Source: Saccharum officinarum
Taxonomy: Eukaryota > Streptophyta > Magnoliopsida > Poales > Poaceae
Reading direction: 5' to 3'
Assembly (NCBI GenBank): GCA_020631735.1
Contig: CM036199.1
Location: forward strand, 14,228,834 to 14,292,833
DNA length: 64,000 nucleotides
The notes beneath the pieces are model-generated. The model was not told the origin of the DNA. It saw only the letters and a program-made list of their open reading frames with translations, and made no database searches. Below are positions 20,612-32,701 of the stretch, in pieces; the stretch's first letter is position 1; every line of letters starts with the position of its first letter. The position numbers were made by a program, and so were the translations under genes.

Positions 20612-21516
20612 GGTTCTCTCATCAACATGACCAGCCCTAAGCGAGGGATAGACATGTTCAACCTTACTCTAATTGAATATGACATGAGGATCAAGACAGG
20701 TGAAGAAGAAAAAATGACCTACAGCTGATCGATGGTGCATCACTCATAGGTTCTGCAGGCGAATGGGATCAGCTACATACAGTGCGCATACCTGGAAATT
20801 ATGGTGCAGTTGACATAACTTTTTCACGTTTTAATTCTGCAGCTGAGGTGACTGTAGAGGTTCTGATATCAGAAGTACAATGCAGTTTCAATTTGTCGCT
20901 CAGTTGTTTAACTAGTCAGCTGAATAAGGAAATCCGGCTCTTTCATGGTGCCATCACTGGGTCACGAGGCTTGCAGAGGTCTGTGGTTGCCATACCATGG
21001 AATTCTTCGATAAATTTGGAGTTCAAAATAGGTGCATTGTCATCCAGTTCCAACCAACATTACTGTTCCTTCATGGCCAAAGTCCATGGGCATGATCAAC
21101 AACAACAACATAACCTTTTGTCCCAAGCAAATTGGGATAGGCTAGAGATGAAACCCAAAAGAGACGAGAAATAGAGAGACACACAAAGGGACATAAAAGG
21201 CACAAGACAGAAATAGGTCACGGTTTAGACACGTTGATTGCCAGTCTCTAAGCGCTCATGTCCATAGCTAAATCATTGGAGATATTCCACTCCTTCAGGT
21301 CTCTCTTAACGGACTCGTCCCAAGTTAGTTTAGGTCGATCTCTACCGCTCTTTACATTATCGGCCCACTTTAGAACCCCACTACGCACCGGCGTCTCAGG
21401 AGGCCTTCGTTGGAGTCCATGGGCATGATACTCAAGAAATAAATACTCCTTTTGCTTTAATCTCAGTGAAGGTGACTTGGTTGATGTTGCCGACTGGACT
21501 AGGCTGCCTTTACTAG
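20612..21516 (+). pseudogene. DUF6598-domain gene fragment, frameshifted and split by a LINE
   Basis: Starts after a good splice acceptor (TTATTTTGTAG ending at 20611), so this is probably a last exon. It encodes the grass DUF6598 pattern: MTSPKRGIDMFNLTLIEYDM, LIDGASLIGSAGEWD, GAVDITFSRFNSAAEVTVE, EIRLFHGAI, then the C terminus INTPFALISVKVTWL with a stop at 21514-21516. Two lesions are visible: a one-base frameshift near 20712 between KTGEEEK and LQLIDG, and a 333-bp LINE insertion (317 bp plus a 16-bp TSD copy) between GHD and TQEIN. The upstream exons are not found in this window. The function of DUF6598 proteins is not established. Confidence 0.8.
21097..21413 (-). mobile_element. 5'-truncated LINE (L1-type) insertion with 16-bp TSD
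   Basis: The minus strand encodes the C-terminal end of a plant LINE reverse transcriptase (RRPPETPVRSGVLKWAD, RPKLTWDESVKRDLKEW), followed by the typical 3' end (complement of CCTTTTGTCCCAAGC) and a TTG-rich tail at 21097-21110. AGTCCATGGGCATGAT occurs at 21081-21096 and again at 21414-21429, a perfect 16-bp target duplication. Confidence 0.88.
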
Positions 21517-23142
21517 GCTGATAACTTTCTGTTCTGTTATGTAAAAGGTGGGTCCCAAAGACCAACTTTCCTAAACATAGGTGTAGTAAACTTGGAGTCT
21601 GAACTAATGTACCCTCCGCAGTTGTTTTACATTTTATTCGGTCCAGCGGCCTTGGATGACACTCTGCAGTTGTTTCACATTTTATTTCTTCTCTCCATTA
21701 TTTTATCACCAGGGTTGGGTTGAAATATGGAGGAATTTCCCAGGCATGTAGAGTGGCTTTACCTGCAACTTTGCTGGATAAGAATTAGGAAAACGTGTGG
21801 CAACTTTGGTGGATATACATGACCATTTTCTGACTGTTTATCCCTAGTTTTTGAATCTGATTGAATGTTTATCCCTAGTTTCTTAATCAAATAGGCCAGT
21901 GGTTCTGCGGTGTTGGTCTCTAGAAACAAATGGTGTTTGGAATATTGATTTTATTAGAGCAAGTATAGGAAAGGGGTGTAGGTTGGTTGTATGCTGAGGA
22001 GGAGAAGAGGAAGGAGAGAGAGAAGAAACAAGATGTAAGTTTACAACCGGTTTGGACACAAGAACTGAGAAACTTTGTAATGGAGACAAGTGGACCATGT
22101 GTTAATAGTGAATGTATAACTACTATATTAGTGGACTGAGAAATAGACTGCAAGGATTTATACAGCCACCGACCGATTATATTATTAGCCTTGCTCTTAA
22201 GCCTAATACATTTAGGCCTTGTTCGGTTCACAGGGTTCCCCTCTTTAGCCTAATACCTTAAGGCCTTGTTCAGTTCACTGGGATCCATTTCCCAAGAGGA
22301 TTTAATCCAAAGTTCAGATTATTGATTTTATTAAGCCTAATACTGTTAGGCCTTGTTTGGTTCACAGGGGGTCCTCTTAGAGTCTCGTGTGATGTGATGT
22401 GCTAATCAATGAGAATACGGATGAGATAATAGTACTACCTTCATCTCAAATTATAAGTTATTCCAATATTTTTGGAGAAGTAGAGACTAGGGAGATACTC
22501 TATTGGGCTGTAGCTTTTTTTAACATCAGCACGAGGATAACGGACTTTGCCAATATGTATCTATATTTATATCTACATATACTCTCGTAGAGCTAAACCC
22601 TACTAGATGTTTTATCTCTTCATGTAAGATATCCATATCATTCCCCACTAAATGATCACACTAGATGTTCTATCTCTTCATACAAGGTGTCTACATCATT
22701 CTCCTCCCTTTCATGCAAACTATCCATGACATCCCTTATTAATTACACAAAAAATATACACGTCGTCTCTATTATGTGCAATACTTTTAATCTTTAATCT
22801 ATTAGTATACAAGTCATCTACATACGCTATTTGTTTTATCACCTATTCTTCTGTAATGTGATCAAATATTCTATTGGTTTTTCTTCTATTAGCTTACCGA
22901 TTATTTATCTGATCTGATACAGTGAAATAACATGCTAGTCAAATTTTTATATATATACATAGTATACAGAATACCATACAGTAATGCTATATATATAATA
23001 GATTTATTTTTAAGAAAACCTCGTGGCAACACGTGTGGTATGCTTCTAGTTATATATATAGTGCTATGTTGGGGAAACGCCCTTCACGCGACACCCACAC
23101 TCGCCTTGGCTTGGCACTGGACCGTCGCCTGGCTCTAGCCCT
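21517..23142. other. Intergenic region with degenerate MITE pieces
   Basis: At 22210-22375 three imperfect copies of TTAGGCCTTGTTYGGTTCAC occur in direct order, each followed by different sequence; they look like nested or broken Tourist/hAT-type MITE ends. 22560-23060 is very AT-rich. No gene is supported. Confidence 0.45.
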
Positions 23143-24953
23143 TGAAAGGTCCCAAATGGTTAGAGAGGAATGAATAGCCTAATAAAAATTTCTACAAAAT
23201 AACTAGAGCAACTTGATTAGTACAATAAATGGCGTAATGCAATTTTCCTATAGTTCTACTTTGTGTTGCAAGCCACCTATTCAATCAATCTAGTGAATTA
23301 TGATCTCTATGGCACACAATGGTCCATGTCACTATTTATAAACTAGTGAGCAAGCTAGTACACGAATTACAACTAATTACTTCTAGCTACTCAACTAATT
23401 GCTACTCTATTCAACTAGCAAGACTAGCTTATTTTATCACTATACAAATATATCCAAATGTAAATACAAGTGATAGAAATATATACCCCCGGCAAGAGAT
23501 ATATCAATCACAACGAATACCAAGGAAGACAATGAACCAATTGACATACGATTTTTCTCCCAAGGTTCAATTGCTTGCCGGTAAACCTAGCCCTAAACAA
23601 GGGCACCACAAGAACCTACACAAATAAGGGTACTCAACGACACGAGAAATTTACTAGAGTTGTCTTTGGCGCTCCGCTGGGGAAGGCACAACACCCCTCA
23701 CAATCAACCGATCGGAGCTAGAAACAATCGCCACTTCCGCTCAACGATCCTCCAATCACCGGGCCATCTAGTTGTTGGCAAACACTAAGAGTAACAAGAG
23801 AAATACCAGCCCAAATGCTAAACTAGTGCCACAAGATGCAACAACTCAATACAATGCACTAGAGGCTCACAAATCTCACTCAAATGATGAAATTAAGTGT
23901 GCAAGTGAGTGGATTGTGTTTCTTCAACTCTCGAAGGGTTAGCACAAGTGTATGAGGGTCCAAGAGAGTGACCATGGCCGGCCACCACCTCTATATATAG
24001 CCACACATGCAAAGAGCTGTTGTAATGGAACCCTTGGAGCTGATTTTTGCGCGGTAACCGGATAGGGCGGTGCCACCACTGGACAGGGGTGGCGGTGCCC
24101 CAATGGTCGAATTGCAATGGCTAGTGGGCATTTTGGCACCGGACATAGGGGGCGGTGCACTGCCCTAGGGTGGCGGTGCCACCGCCATCACACGGTAGTG
24201 CCCCTGGCGGTGACCGATCCCAAATTCGCTGCTCTCTGGAATATTAGGGCGGTGCCATTAGACAGGAGGTGGCGGTGCCTATTTTCGCTAAGTCCTAAAA
24301 CACCCAGGCTCTAGAATTTTAGGGCGGTGCCCTGGCGGTGGCACCGAACAGTGGGTGGCAGTGCACCGCCCACATGGTGGTGGTGTACACTAGACACGGC
24401 GGTGCCACCCCTGAGACTAGGTTGCGTGTGGCTACAAGTTTGGTTGTTTTTCCAACCCACGGGCAACCCAAACTCTTCTCCGCAAGCGATGCTAACTCTC
24501 AAATATTTTCACAAACATGTTAGAGCCAAAGTTAGCATTTTCAAAATTATTTTTCATAAATATTTTTCACTTGCTCTCCAATGTGCACTAGACCTAAATG
24601 CAATGCATGAATTCCAACACCTAGTGGCACTAGATGACCGAATTGTCTAATAGAGCTCCCCTCTTAATAGTACAACCATCTATCCTAAATCTAATCTCAC
24701 ACTCTATTGCATCTTGATTGGCAAAATAAAATCCCTATTTATACCTTTTCCTTGATCTGCATAGGGTTTTGTTTTTCTCTTTCTTTTTTCCAAGTTGGAG
24801 CACTTGATCATCACCTTTTGGCCATCTTCATCACCATGGATTGCATCTTGCTCCACCACTTGGACTTGGAACATCCTATCTCATCCATACACTTAGACAA
24901 AGGATTAGTCCAATTAGGTTTCATCAATTATCCAAAACCAAATTAGGGCTTTA
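23143..24953 (-). repeat. Lone LTR of a SIRE-like copia family
   Basis: About 1.8 kb, related to the copia B LTR: the left end (TGAAAGGTCCCAAATGGTTA, then GAATAGCCTAATAAAA) and the right end (CCAAAACCAAATTAGGGCTT) align with copia B's ends. A TATATATAG box on the minus strand at about 23990-24000 fits minus orientation. No matching second LTR or internal region lies next to it, so it is a solo LTR or truncation product. Terminal bases are mutated and no clear TSD was found. Confidence 0.7.
24058..24410 (-). repeat. GGCGGTGCC motif array in U3 of the lone LTR
   Basis: Seven exact GGCGGTGCC copies plus variants and their complements are scattered over about 350 bp, just upstream (in minus orientation) of the LTR's TATA-like box. 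Spacing is irregular, so this is a dispersed motif cluster rather than a tandem array. Confidence 0.75.
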
Positions 24954-25297
24954 TCCTGCATCACCACCGCGTAGGCGCGCCTCATTGCTAGTAAGGATCC
25001 TTGACTAAGTCTCGAACCCCGACATCACCTTGGTTGGACGTGGGTCTCAGGACACCTTTGTGAATATACCCTACGTCGCTCCACGAAAGGCCCCGACAAA
25101 GGTTGCTTTGACTCTCTATTTTCTCAAGACTACACACCGACCGCAAGGCCTTGACGGCTGGAAGGAACCCTCGTAACATCAGCTCCACCGCCTTCTGGAG
25201 GGAGACGGGGAGTTGCGGTCCCCACAAGCAGCTTCGACGATGTTAGAGGAGTAGTTGGGATGGAGGGGTGAAATGTTCATAGCGCCCCATACCTATG
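24954..25297. other. Short spacer of unknown origin
   Basis: Between the lone LTR and the Ty3-type element. No recognisable gene or repeat; the last five bases (25293-25297, CTATG) are the TSD of the next element. Confidence 0.4.
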
Positions 25298-25728
25298 TGT
25301 GGGGGTATAGACCCGTATACTCTCATGGCTGCACATGGGCCGTACCATCGGAGGTGGCCCAGCCCACAAAATGATGACTTCGTTCCACTACAGAGTTCAG
25401 CGTACACCGCGAGCTACAAGTTGTACCTAGACATTTTATAGTACCAAATAGGATACTTTACGTGTAACCCTGTCCCTTTAGAGTATATAAGAAAGGGCAG
25501 GGGTCCCCTAGTAGAGGGATCAATACCTCACCAGATCTCATATCCAATCAATACGAAATAACAAACACAGGACGTAGGGTTCTACGTCACGCTGACGGTC
25601 TGAACCTGTATAAATCTTGTGTCTTGTGTGTCTGTTACCATCAGGTTCCTGATTATGCGCACCTCTACCGATCAATCTACCATCGTGGGTATACCCCTCG
25701 GTGGACTGCCATCCATATCTCATCGACA
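25298..25728 (+). repeat. 5' LTR of the Ty3-type element
   Basis: Begins TGTGGGGGTATAG and ends CATCGACA; its partner is 32702-33134. Confidence 0.88.
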
Positions 25729-25899
25729 GTAGTGCGCCAGGTAGGTGTGCGCGAGATTCGCCGGCGAGCTAGATGGAAGCCACCTACTATGTCGGTTTCG
25801 TCGCTCTATACGGCGGGATTGATCTGCTACTTCACCGTCGGTTTCATCGCTCCTTGCCACGGGATCGATCTGCTACTTCCACTACCGGATTCGCCTTCT

Positions 25900-26390
25900 T
25901 TGCCGACTGCTGAAAGCAGTCGGCAAAGGCAGGATTGTAGTCGACAAAGCCTTTGTCGACTGCAATCCATGTGGCAGGCGGCAAAGGCCAGGTGGCAAAG
26001 ATCTAGGCAGCAAAGACCACCTTTACCACCTGCCACGGCTAAACAGTCAGCAATGGCTTTGTCGACTGCCAATTAGGCAGTTAGCAAATGGAACTCGCAC
26101 CGTCGTCAGATGACGGTGCACGTTCCCTTTGCCGACTGCCTAGGTGGCAGTCAGCAAAGGTTTATTTTTTCCTTTTTTTATCTGCAAAACCTTTGCCGAC
26201 TGCCTAGGGTGGCAGTCGGTAAATTTTTCTTTTTTTTGTTTTGCTCTACAGCCAGCTTTGCCGACTACCACCTGGGCAGTCGGCAAAGCCTTTGTCGACA
26301 GTCACCACCAGAGGCAGTCAGCAAAGCTAGGATTTTTGCAGCTAGGTTCCCAGCTTTGCTGACTGCCAGGGCAGTCGACAAAGCTGGGAG
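25900..26390. repeat. Left subterminal repeat array of the CACTA element
   Basis: More than ten copies of a 13-bp core (TTTGCCGACTGCC or its complement GGCAGTCGGCAAA, with variants) in both orientations. Such arrays are binding sites for the TNPA-type protein in the family. Confidence 0.85.
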
Positions 26391-26829
26391 ATGTGTTTTT
26401 TTTGCAGTTTTTGTCGCTTTGCCTCATGTATCGCAGCAACCAAAGCACATATATGTATATATAACAGAAATCCACATATAATCCATAACCACAACATTCA
26501 TCATCCATCAAGTCGCACGAATGCAACATCCAACATCCAACAAGTCGCACATCCATCATCCAACATCCAACAAAGTAGCAAAGGGGTCCAACATAACAAA
26601 CTAACAACATCCATCATCCAACAACATGAAGGCACCGAGCCACTCACTCGCCCCGTGACCAGTCGCCACCACCGTGGTGTGAGGAGCTCCCTGTCGGCCA
26701 CGAAGACCACCCGGACGGTCCGACCTGCGGCGCGCTGTACCCCCACTCGAGCTGTGGAGAAACGGTAGGACTCGAGCCAACCGTTGACCCGTGCTGTGGA
26801 GAAGGTCCATTTGTCAGAGTCAGATTCGA

Positions 26830-28975
26830 ACCCGCCGACTGGAGCTGCACAGAGAAGCGATCTCATTAGTATCTAAGGGATGGCCGCACAAGCGAAAACA
26901 ATAGACAGGCTGCTAGAAACTCACCAGAGTCCTTACAGGGCCAAGATCAGGGAGTGGAGGGAGAACAACCGGGGGTGGAGTGAACATCACTTGCAACGGA
27001 GGGGGTCTATAGTTAGGGATCTCCAGGCCTTGAAAGTAGCTGGAAATCGACGAGGCGAACTCCGTCATCTGACGCTGGGAGTGCTGCTGGAAAGCTAGCA
27101 CCGCCTGCCGATGGGCCTCCTGTTGGGCCACCAGCTACTGCCGATGGGCCTCTTCTCGGGCCACCTCTCTTGCCTGTTGGGCCTCCTGTTGGGCCCGCAT
27201 CTCTTCCAGCTGGGCCTGCAATATTACACAAGCGATGTTTAAACAATGCATAAGGATTCGGCAACATATGTAAAACCAATGAACGATGAATAGTTACCTA
27301 AACCGCCGCCATCATCTGTGTGGAGCTTGGCCGCCGAGGTTGTATGGGGACGTCAGAGGAGGTACCGGCACTGCTGCCCGAACGACGAACCTCACGAAGG
27401 GAGGGAACGGTGGCGGGGTCGATGACGTTGTGGGCAATAAAGTACTTGTCGTGCTGCTTTCCTCCTCCCGTCCTCATCAGGACGTCCGTATCGAGGGGCT
27501 CGGTCAACGGGTCATAGTCGGCACCATGGCGCGTGCGAACCGCCTCGGTGTACTGGACCACCTTGTCGTAGACGTTCTATTTGGTGATGGCGTCGATCCC
27601 CCTCGCCGGGTCGTAGACGTTCTTCGGTTCTATCGCCTTGCCCTGGTGAGACAGGATGTAGCCCATGAACTTGTTGATCACCTGGCCGTCATGCGACTGG
27701 GTCTGCGAGGAAAACACAAGGACGATTACACATAATGAGAATGAATGACTCAATAAATGAATAAATAAACAAATCAGTGTGAAGGGTACCCATGTGTCCA
27801 TGTACTCTCTAAGGGAGCAGCTCCCTTGGTGGTGTGACGGCCCCGCCTTCCCTTGGCATATCCGGATTTCTTCCTGCGCGTCTCATACGCCTCCGGCGTT
27901 CTCCACCCGTCCACAATTGCCTCCCAGCAGTCCATGTGCATTTTGCACCAATCAGCAGGATACTGCATTATAACGTGCATTTGGGTGAGTAAGAAGATGA
28001 ATTAGAATGAAATCATAATTATTGTTTCCTACTTACGAGCATGTATGCCTCCCTGGGCATGTCGGTTTCGGGCCACTGGATCATCTTCCTGGCGTCCGTC
28101 TTGTCTAGCTTCTCCTTGAGGACGTTGGCGTGGTAGCTGATGAGGCACTAGACGTGCGCCTCGTAGAACATGTCCTTGAGCCTATCCTGGCAGACCCTGT
28201 CCTATACTACCGATGCCTCATCCTCGTGCCCTGGGTCGCACGTGAAATACTCCTGCATACAAATATCATCTATCAGTTCATTATTTCAAGGACATCCAAC
28301 AAATGCGTAGTATTGGCAAAGCGCTGCGATGAAGACTCACCCAGAACTCCCTCTTGATCTTGTCGGCAAGGGTGACGTTTCCGTCCACTACCTTGAAGAA
28401 GTTCAGCCAGTGCTGGGGCACCTTTTCCCTCTCGTCTATGGTGACAAGGCCAGGGAAGTTCTTCTTAATCAGGAGGCCCAGCATGCATTAGGATGGCGTC
28501 CACCTCTGTTTCCATCCACACACTTCCAATTGCTGCACAAGTCATTAATAAGAACTGTTAGTCTGAAGTTCAATTTTTAACATGGCATATAAACAAAGTC
28601 AGTGAAAACATGAATGGTTACTTACTTTGGCCCGTCGGGTTGAATCACCGAACGGAAGGCTAGCGTGGGCGCGACGGCAGGGAGGCGCGTGATCTCGCGC
28701 TGGTAGGGCTTCCCCGAAGCTGAGGAAGACGACTCCCCTGGTGTCGCCTCGCTCCCGCCCTGGTCGACAAAGCCCTGGTCGCCTCCGTCCTCGCCGCCCC
28801 CGTCCTCGCCGCCCCCATCCTCGCCGCCGACCGGGGCAAACAGGCGTCTGGTAGAGCGATCTCTACCCCGTATCTCCTCCAACGTCATCTCCTCCTCCTC
28901 CAACACGTCGTCGTCCACATACGGCATCTGGTAGAGCGAGTTGACCTTTCTCACCGGTCTCTTCTGTCGTCATCT
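26830..28975 (-). pseudogene. TNPA-like (plant Transposase_24, Ptta/En/Spm) gene fragments of the CACTA element
   Basis: On the minus strand, exon-like blocks follow in order: an acidic N-terminal part (YVDDDVLEEEEMTLEEIRGR, about 28954-28860) with an EDGGG repeat; FPGLVTIDEREKVPQHWLNF (about 28455-28400) followed by the KIKREFW block; a WCKMHMDCWEAIVDGWRTPE block (about 27950-27890); and a Gln/Glu-rich coiled-coil tail (about 27250-26990). This order fits the plant En/Spm-type Transposase_24 family. At least one in-frame stop (near 27136) and unclear splice joins suggest a decayed gene. Boundaries are approximate. Confidence 0.6.
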
Positions 28976-29559
28976 ACCTTCGACCCGACATTTTGTCCTA
29001 TGCCTACAATGACAAACATTCAACCAATTAGCATAAATAATCGATAAGTGATCACATGTGGAGATGTGTGGGTTTTAGACATCCGACGCCGTAACTTGCT
29101 CCAAACTTTTTAAAAATTTTATCATAGGCTCTACATGCGATAATATGACACATCGACAAGTTTCATGATTTTCGGACTTCGTTTGAATTTTATATAATTA
29201 AAAAGCACCTCTACCACGCTTGGAAAGTCTTGTTCCGTGGATAAGGACTTCAAACTTTTGGGTGAGCTTCTGGACACGGCCTCAAAATACACTCTCCAAC
29301 ATGAATATCATTTTTCGAATGGCTAAGTTTCATTATTTCATGCACCTGCAGTTCAAACTTGGATTATACGGGGAAAATTCAAGGAAAAGAAAGAAATCAA
29401 CGGAATATAGCAAAACAGCTCAGAAAATCACAAAACTTCTCGAGGTATCATGTTATCACATGTGGAGGCTAGAAAAAAAATTTAAGGAAGTTTGAAGCAA
29501 GCGGCGACGTCAAACGTACAAGACCTAGACTCTTAAGGCAAAGAAAAAACACAAAAAAA

Positions 29560-29839
29560 ACTTTGCCGACTGCCAAACGGCGGGGCAGTCAGCAAAGAAG
29601 ACGGCGACAGGCACCGTCTCGGCCAGCAAGATGTGCCGACTGCTTCCCTTCGCCGACTGCCCAACTTCGCCAGCTGCCCGAAGCCGGCTGGCAGTCGGCA
29701 AAGACTATCTTTGCTGACTGCCGGTCTTTGCCACCTGCCGCAGCTAGGGCAGTCGGCAAAGATAACCTTTGTCGACTGCCCTGGCCTTGGTAGTCGGCAC
29801 AGATCTCGGCAGTCGGCAATAACCCTGTTTCCCGTAGTG
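29560..29839. repeat. Right subterminal repeat array of the CACTA element
   Basis: Same GCAGTCGGCAAAG/CTTTGCCGACTGC core as on the left, about ten variants in both orientations, running into the TIR at 29839. Confidence 0.85.
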
Positions 29840-29842
29840 TTC

Positions 29843-31504
29843 ACGTCAAGTGAGCAGCGACCTCAGCGTGCGGCGGCGTGTCAAAGCCTTGACGGCAAAA
29901 CGGCAGCGCCCGTACAGTGGTCCCGCTCCAAGAAGCTTCGCATCGGATCCAACCGCCACGAACTTTGCTAAAGATCCAATCGTACCCCGGCGGCGTGCAT
30001 GCAGCGGTGTCGAACGGTACTTCGTATTCGCGTGACACCTACTCAACCGATGGGCAAGCAGACGAACCCGATCTGCATGATGTCCATGTTGATTACAATA
30101 ATCACACTTCGGTTTGCATGGCCATATGCATGCTAATACACCCAGATTTAGCACACGAGAAAGCTAAGTTGATTTATTACCTTTAATTCAATACTATTTT
30201 TATATCCTTAAATATCTCTACTACCTTCATGATTATTTACAGCAGCTGCAGCAACTTGTCATCGATCTGTGGCGGCTGTCCTCGCCATCGTCCACGACGG
30301 CCCTTGTCGTCGACGCTCGATTTGGCATCATCCTACGACGTCCTAAGCGACACAGGAATACTACTACATGAGTTTGGTGTCAAGCCACCAAGATCCCGAT
30401 CAAGCGAACGTCGGCTGGACGTACCGAATCAAGTCACAGCACCATGCAAAGATGGCATCGAACAAGCAAACAAGAGGATGGATTTGCATGGAACACGTAC
30501 ATCTACACAAGCGTACACGCAGCTACAACCAAATAAAGAAAGCGAGCCGCGTCAAGCTATCAGCAAGCTGCGTCGAGCTACAAGCGAGCCTGCTCGGCCT
30601 ACTTGCTCCGACCACCTACCACGTCGCAACCATGATCACCGCGAAGAACGGCGCCACGACAACCGCGACCGCCGTCGTGACGACAGGTCAGAAAGCTCGA
30701 GGCCCAGGCAATTTCGTCACCGCCAACCAGACACTCTGTCCAAAGATAAGTACACTTTCAATATTTATATTTAATACAATTTTCGCTATGATGTTTCTCC
30801 ATAAATGTCCTCAACATGATTATTCTTCAAACAACTTTTTCCCATGTATATCGTCTTCAAATAACTTTTTGCTAAACGGTTTGCCGACCAGTTTCTTCTC
30901 CTACTTGAGTTTTCCAGAGCCGGCACTGTCTCCGACTCCTCCCCACACATGCATAAGATCCGTTCACTACGTTTCGGGTGGTCGACAGTATCTCTCTGGT
31001 GAGGCTGGCAGTCTTACGCATACCTGGGCTCCGCGCCTCATGCTCCGGGTTGTTGGTTGGATTAGGGATGGTGAAACTCTAGGACGGATTAACTACTCGC
31101 GCTTACTGTAAACATGACAAAACAATTAAAAACAAAGTTTTTGCTTAAATTTACGACCGTATATTATACCGAGTATAATATCTCGTCTGAGCGAGCACCA
31201 AGTGCTCCACCATAACTTACATAATGTTTACAAAGCACCAAGTGCTTCATCACATCTTAACTGTATAAACTCTTTTTATTTTTCTCCGAATTACATAAAT
31301 TTGTACACCATGTACTACAATTCTACATATTTATATTGCAGGAGCTTGGTTCAGTCAACGAGCTACGCTCGGGGACTGGATCATCCAAGAAGGACAAAAT
31401 GATCATCTTCGGAGTGGTCGCACCACCTGGTAGCTGGACTTCACCATCAACCAACTGGTTGGAGCATTCGGCGCTCATTCTTGCTCGGTGTTTGCTCTGC
31501 TGCC
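29843..31504. other. Internal region of the Ty3-type element, no recognisable protein
   Basis: About 1.7 kb after the CACTA right TSD. Open frames on the plus strand (30229-30774 and 30368-31111) overlap in two frames and show no gag or pol motifs; composition is low-complexity Arg/Ser-rich. They may be leftover leader or gag-like sequence of the non-autonomous family. Confidence 0.4.
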
Positions 31505-31870
31505 GACCAGTTGGTTGGACTGCTCGGTACTCGCCGACCAGTCATTCCGACCAGTTGGTTGGACTGCTCGGCGCTCGTCGACCCGTCATTCCGATCAGTT
31601 GGTTGGACTGCTCGGTGCTCGTCGACCAGACGTTTCGACCAGTTGGTTGGACTGCTCGTCGCTCGCCGACCAGTCGTTCCGACCAGTTGGTTGTACTGCT
31701 CGGTGCTCGCCGACCAGCCGTTCCAACCAGTTGGTTGGACTGCTCGGTGCTCGCCGACCAATCATTCCGACCAGTTGGTTGGACTGTTCAGCGCTCGTCG
31801 ACCGTTGTTCCGACCAGTTGGTTGGACTGCTCGGTATTTGCCAACCAGTCATTCCGACCGATTGTTTGGG
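31505..31870. repeat. 44-bp minisatellite, about eight units
   Basis: Units start GACCAGTTGGTTGGACTGCT at 31505, 31549, 31593, 31637, 31681, 31725, 31769, 31812 (one base short) and a degenerate one at 31856. Because 44 is not a multiple of three, three consecutive units read through all three frames, which explains long overlapping open frames on both strands. It lies in the internal region of the Ty3-type element. Confidence 0.93.
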
Positions 31871-32701
31871 CTTCATTGTCAGTTTCACTGGGGTCTCGCC
31901 AGCTGAGCTAGAGACTCCTTGGCGTTCGTCTTCTTCCTACAAGAGTTTCTAGCTAAGCTGGGAGTTCCCTTGGTGGTCGGATTTTGTTACATCTTCGCTT
32001 CACTCCGATTAAGCTGGTGTGCTATCAGGTTACTCCATGTTGTTCGGATCCGGGTGCTGATTTTGGGGAGCACGTTAGGGGCCTTGATAAGTACATTTCA
32101 GATTTATTTTCTTTGCCCCTGCTATAAGATGTTTCTTCATCTTCTAGCATGCTCGGGGACTATGTGTGTATACGTCGTCTTGCGACGACTGTACTGATTT
32201 TTCTTCGCTACAGTATGAAGCCAGCTGAACTGCGAATTCTACGTCAGCTGAGCTATCACTTGATCTATAGCGGAGTTGTAGACTTTTTTCTTGACCCTGA
32301 CACCATGTGACAGAGTCACCTACTGTCAGGCTCGGGGACTAAGTGGCTACACTTCACCTGGCGATGAGTGTAGTGCTTTCTTCTACCCTCCTTATTGACT
32401 AAGTCATGGGTGATAATCAAACGGAGTCTAAGTGGCTACACTTCATCTGAGATGGAGAATTTTTAAATTTTACCTTTAGCCCCTTACATCCCTCTGGCAA
32501 ATCTTACTTGGTTAAGTCCGAGGTCTACGAACTAGTTGAACTGGTCGGCAATAATTATCTTCGCTCTGCTCACCAGTTAAATTGGTCAGCGTTAATTATC
32601 TCCGCTCGGATTACCAGTTAAACTGGTCGGCTTTGTATTAAACTGCTCAGACTAGATCAAGACGGCGTCGCCAAGCGGATATAAGGCGCTCGGGGACTAG
32701 C
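31871..32701. other. 3' internal region of the Ty3-type element
   Basis: Non-coding. Contains GCTCGGGGACTA-type sequence at about 32150, 32330 and 32690 and repeated AACTGGTCGGC/AACTGCTCAG phrases (32538-32650), degenerate relatives of the 44-bp unit. Ends in the polypurine-like stretch before the 3' LTR. Confidence 0.5.

Larger units (their letters stand above)
25880..29839 (-). mobile_element. CACTA (En/Spm) element nested in the Ty3-type element
   Basis: Ends CACTACCGGATTCGCC (25880) and, inverted, CACTACGGGAAACAGGG (29839) are CACTA termini. The 3-bp TSD TTC stands at 25877-25879 and 29840-29842. Both subterminal regions carry many CTTTGCCGACTGC / GCAGTCGGCAAAG repeats. The interior has fragments of a TNPA-like gene on the minus strand and no sign of the large TNPD/TNP2 transposase, so this 3,960-bp copy is non-autonomous. 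Confidence 0.93.

Noticed and set aside
30229..31111. Two overlapping open frames as a host gene or gag in the Ty3-type element
   Set aside because: No CCHC, protease or capsid-like pattern and no conserved block; the two frames cannot both be real and neither has support.
31505..31870. CRISPR-like direct repeats
   Set aside because: Units are contiguous 44-bp tandem copies without spacers, in a plant retrotransposon; this is a minisatellite.
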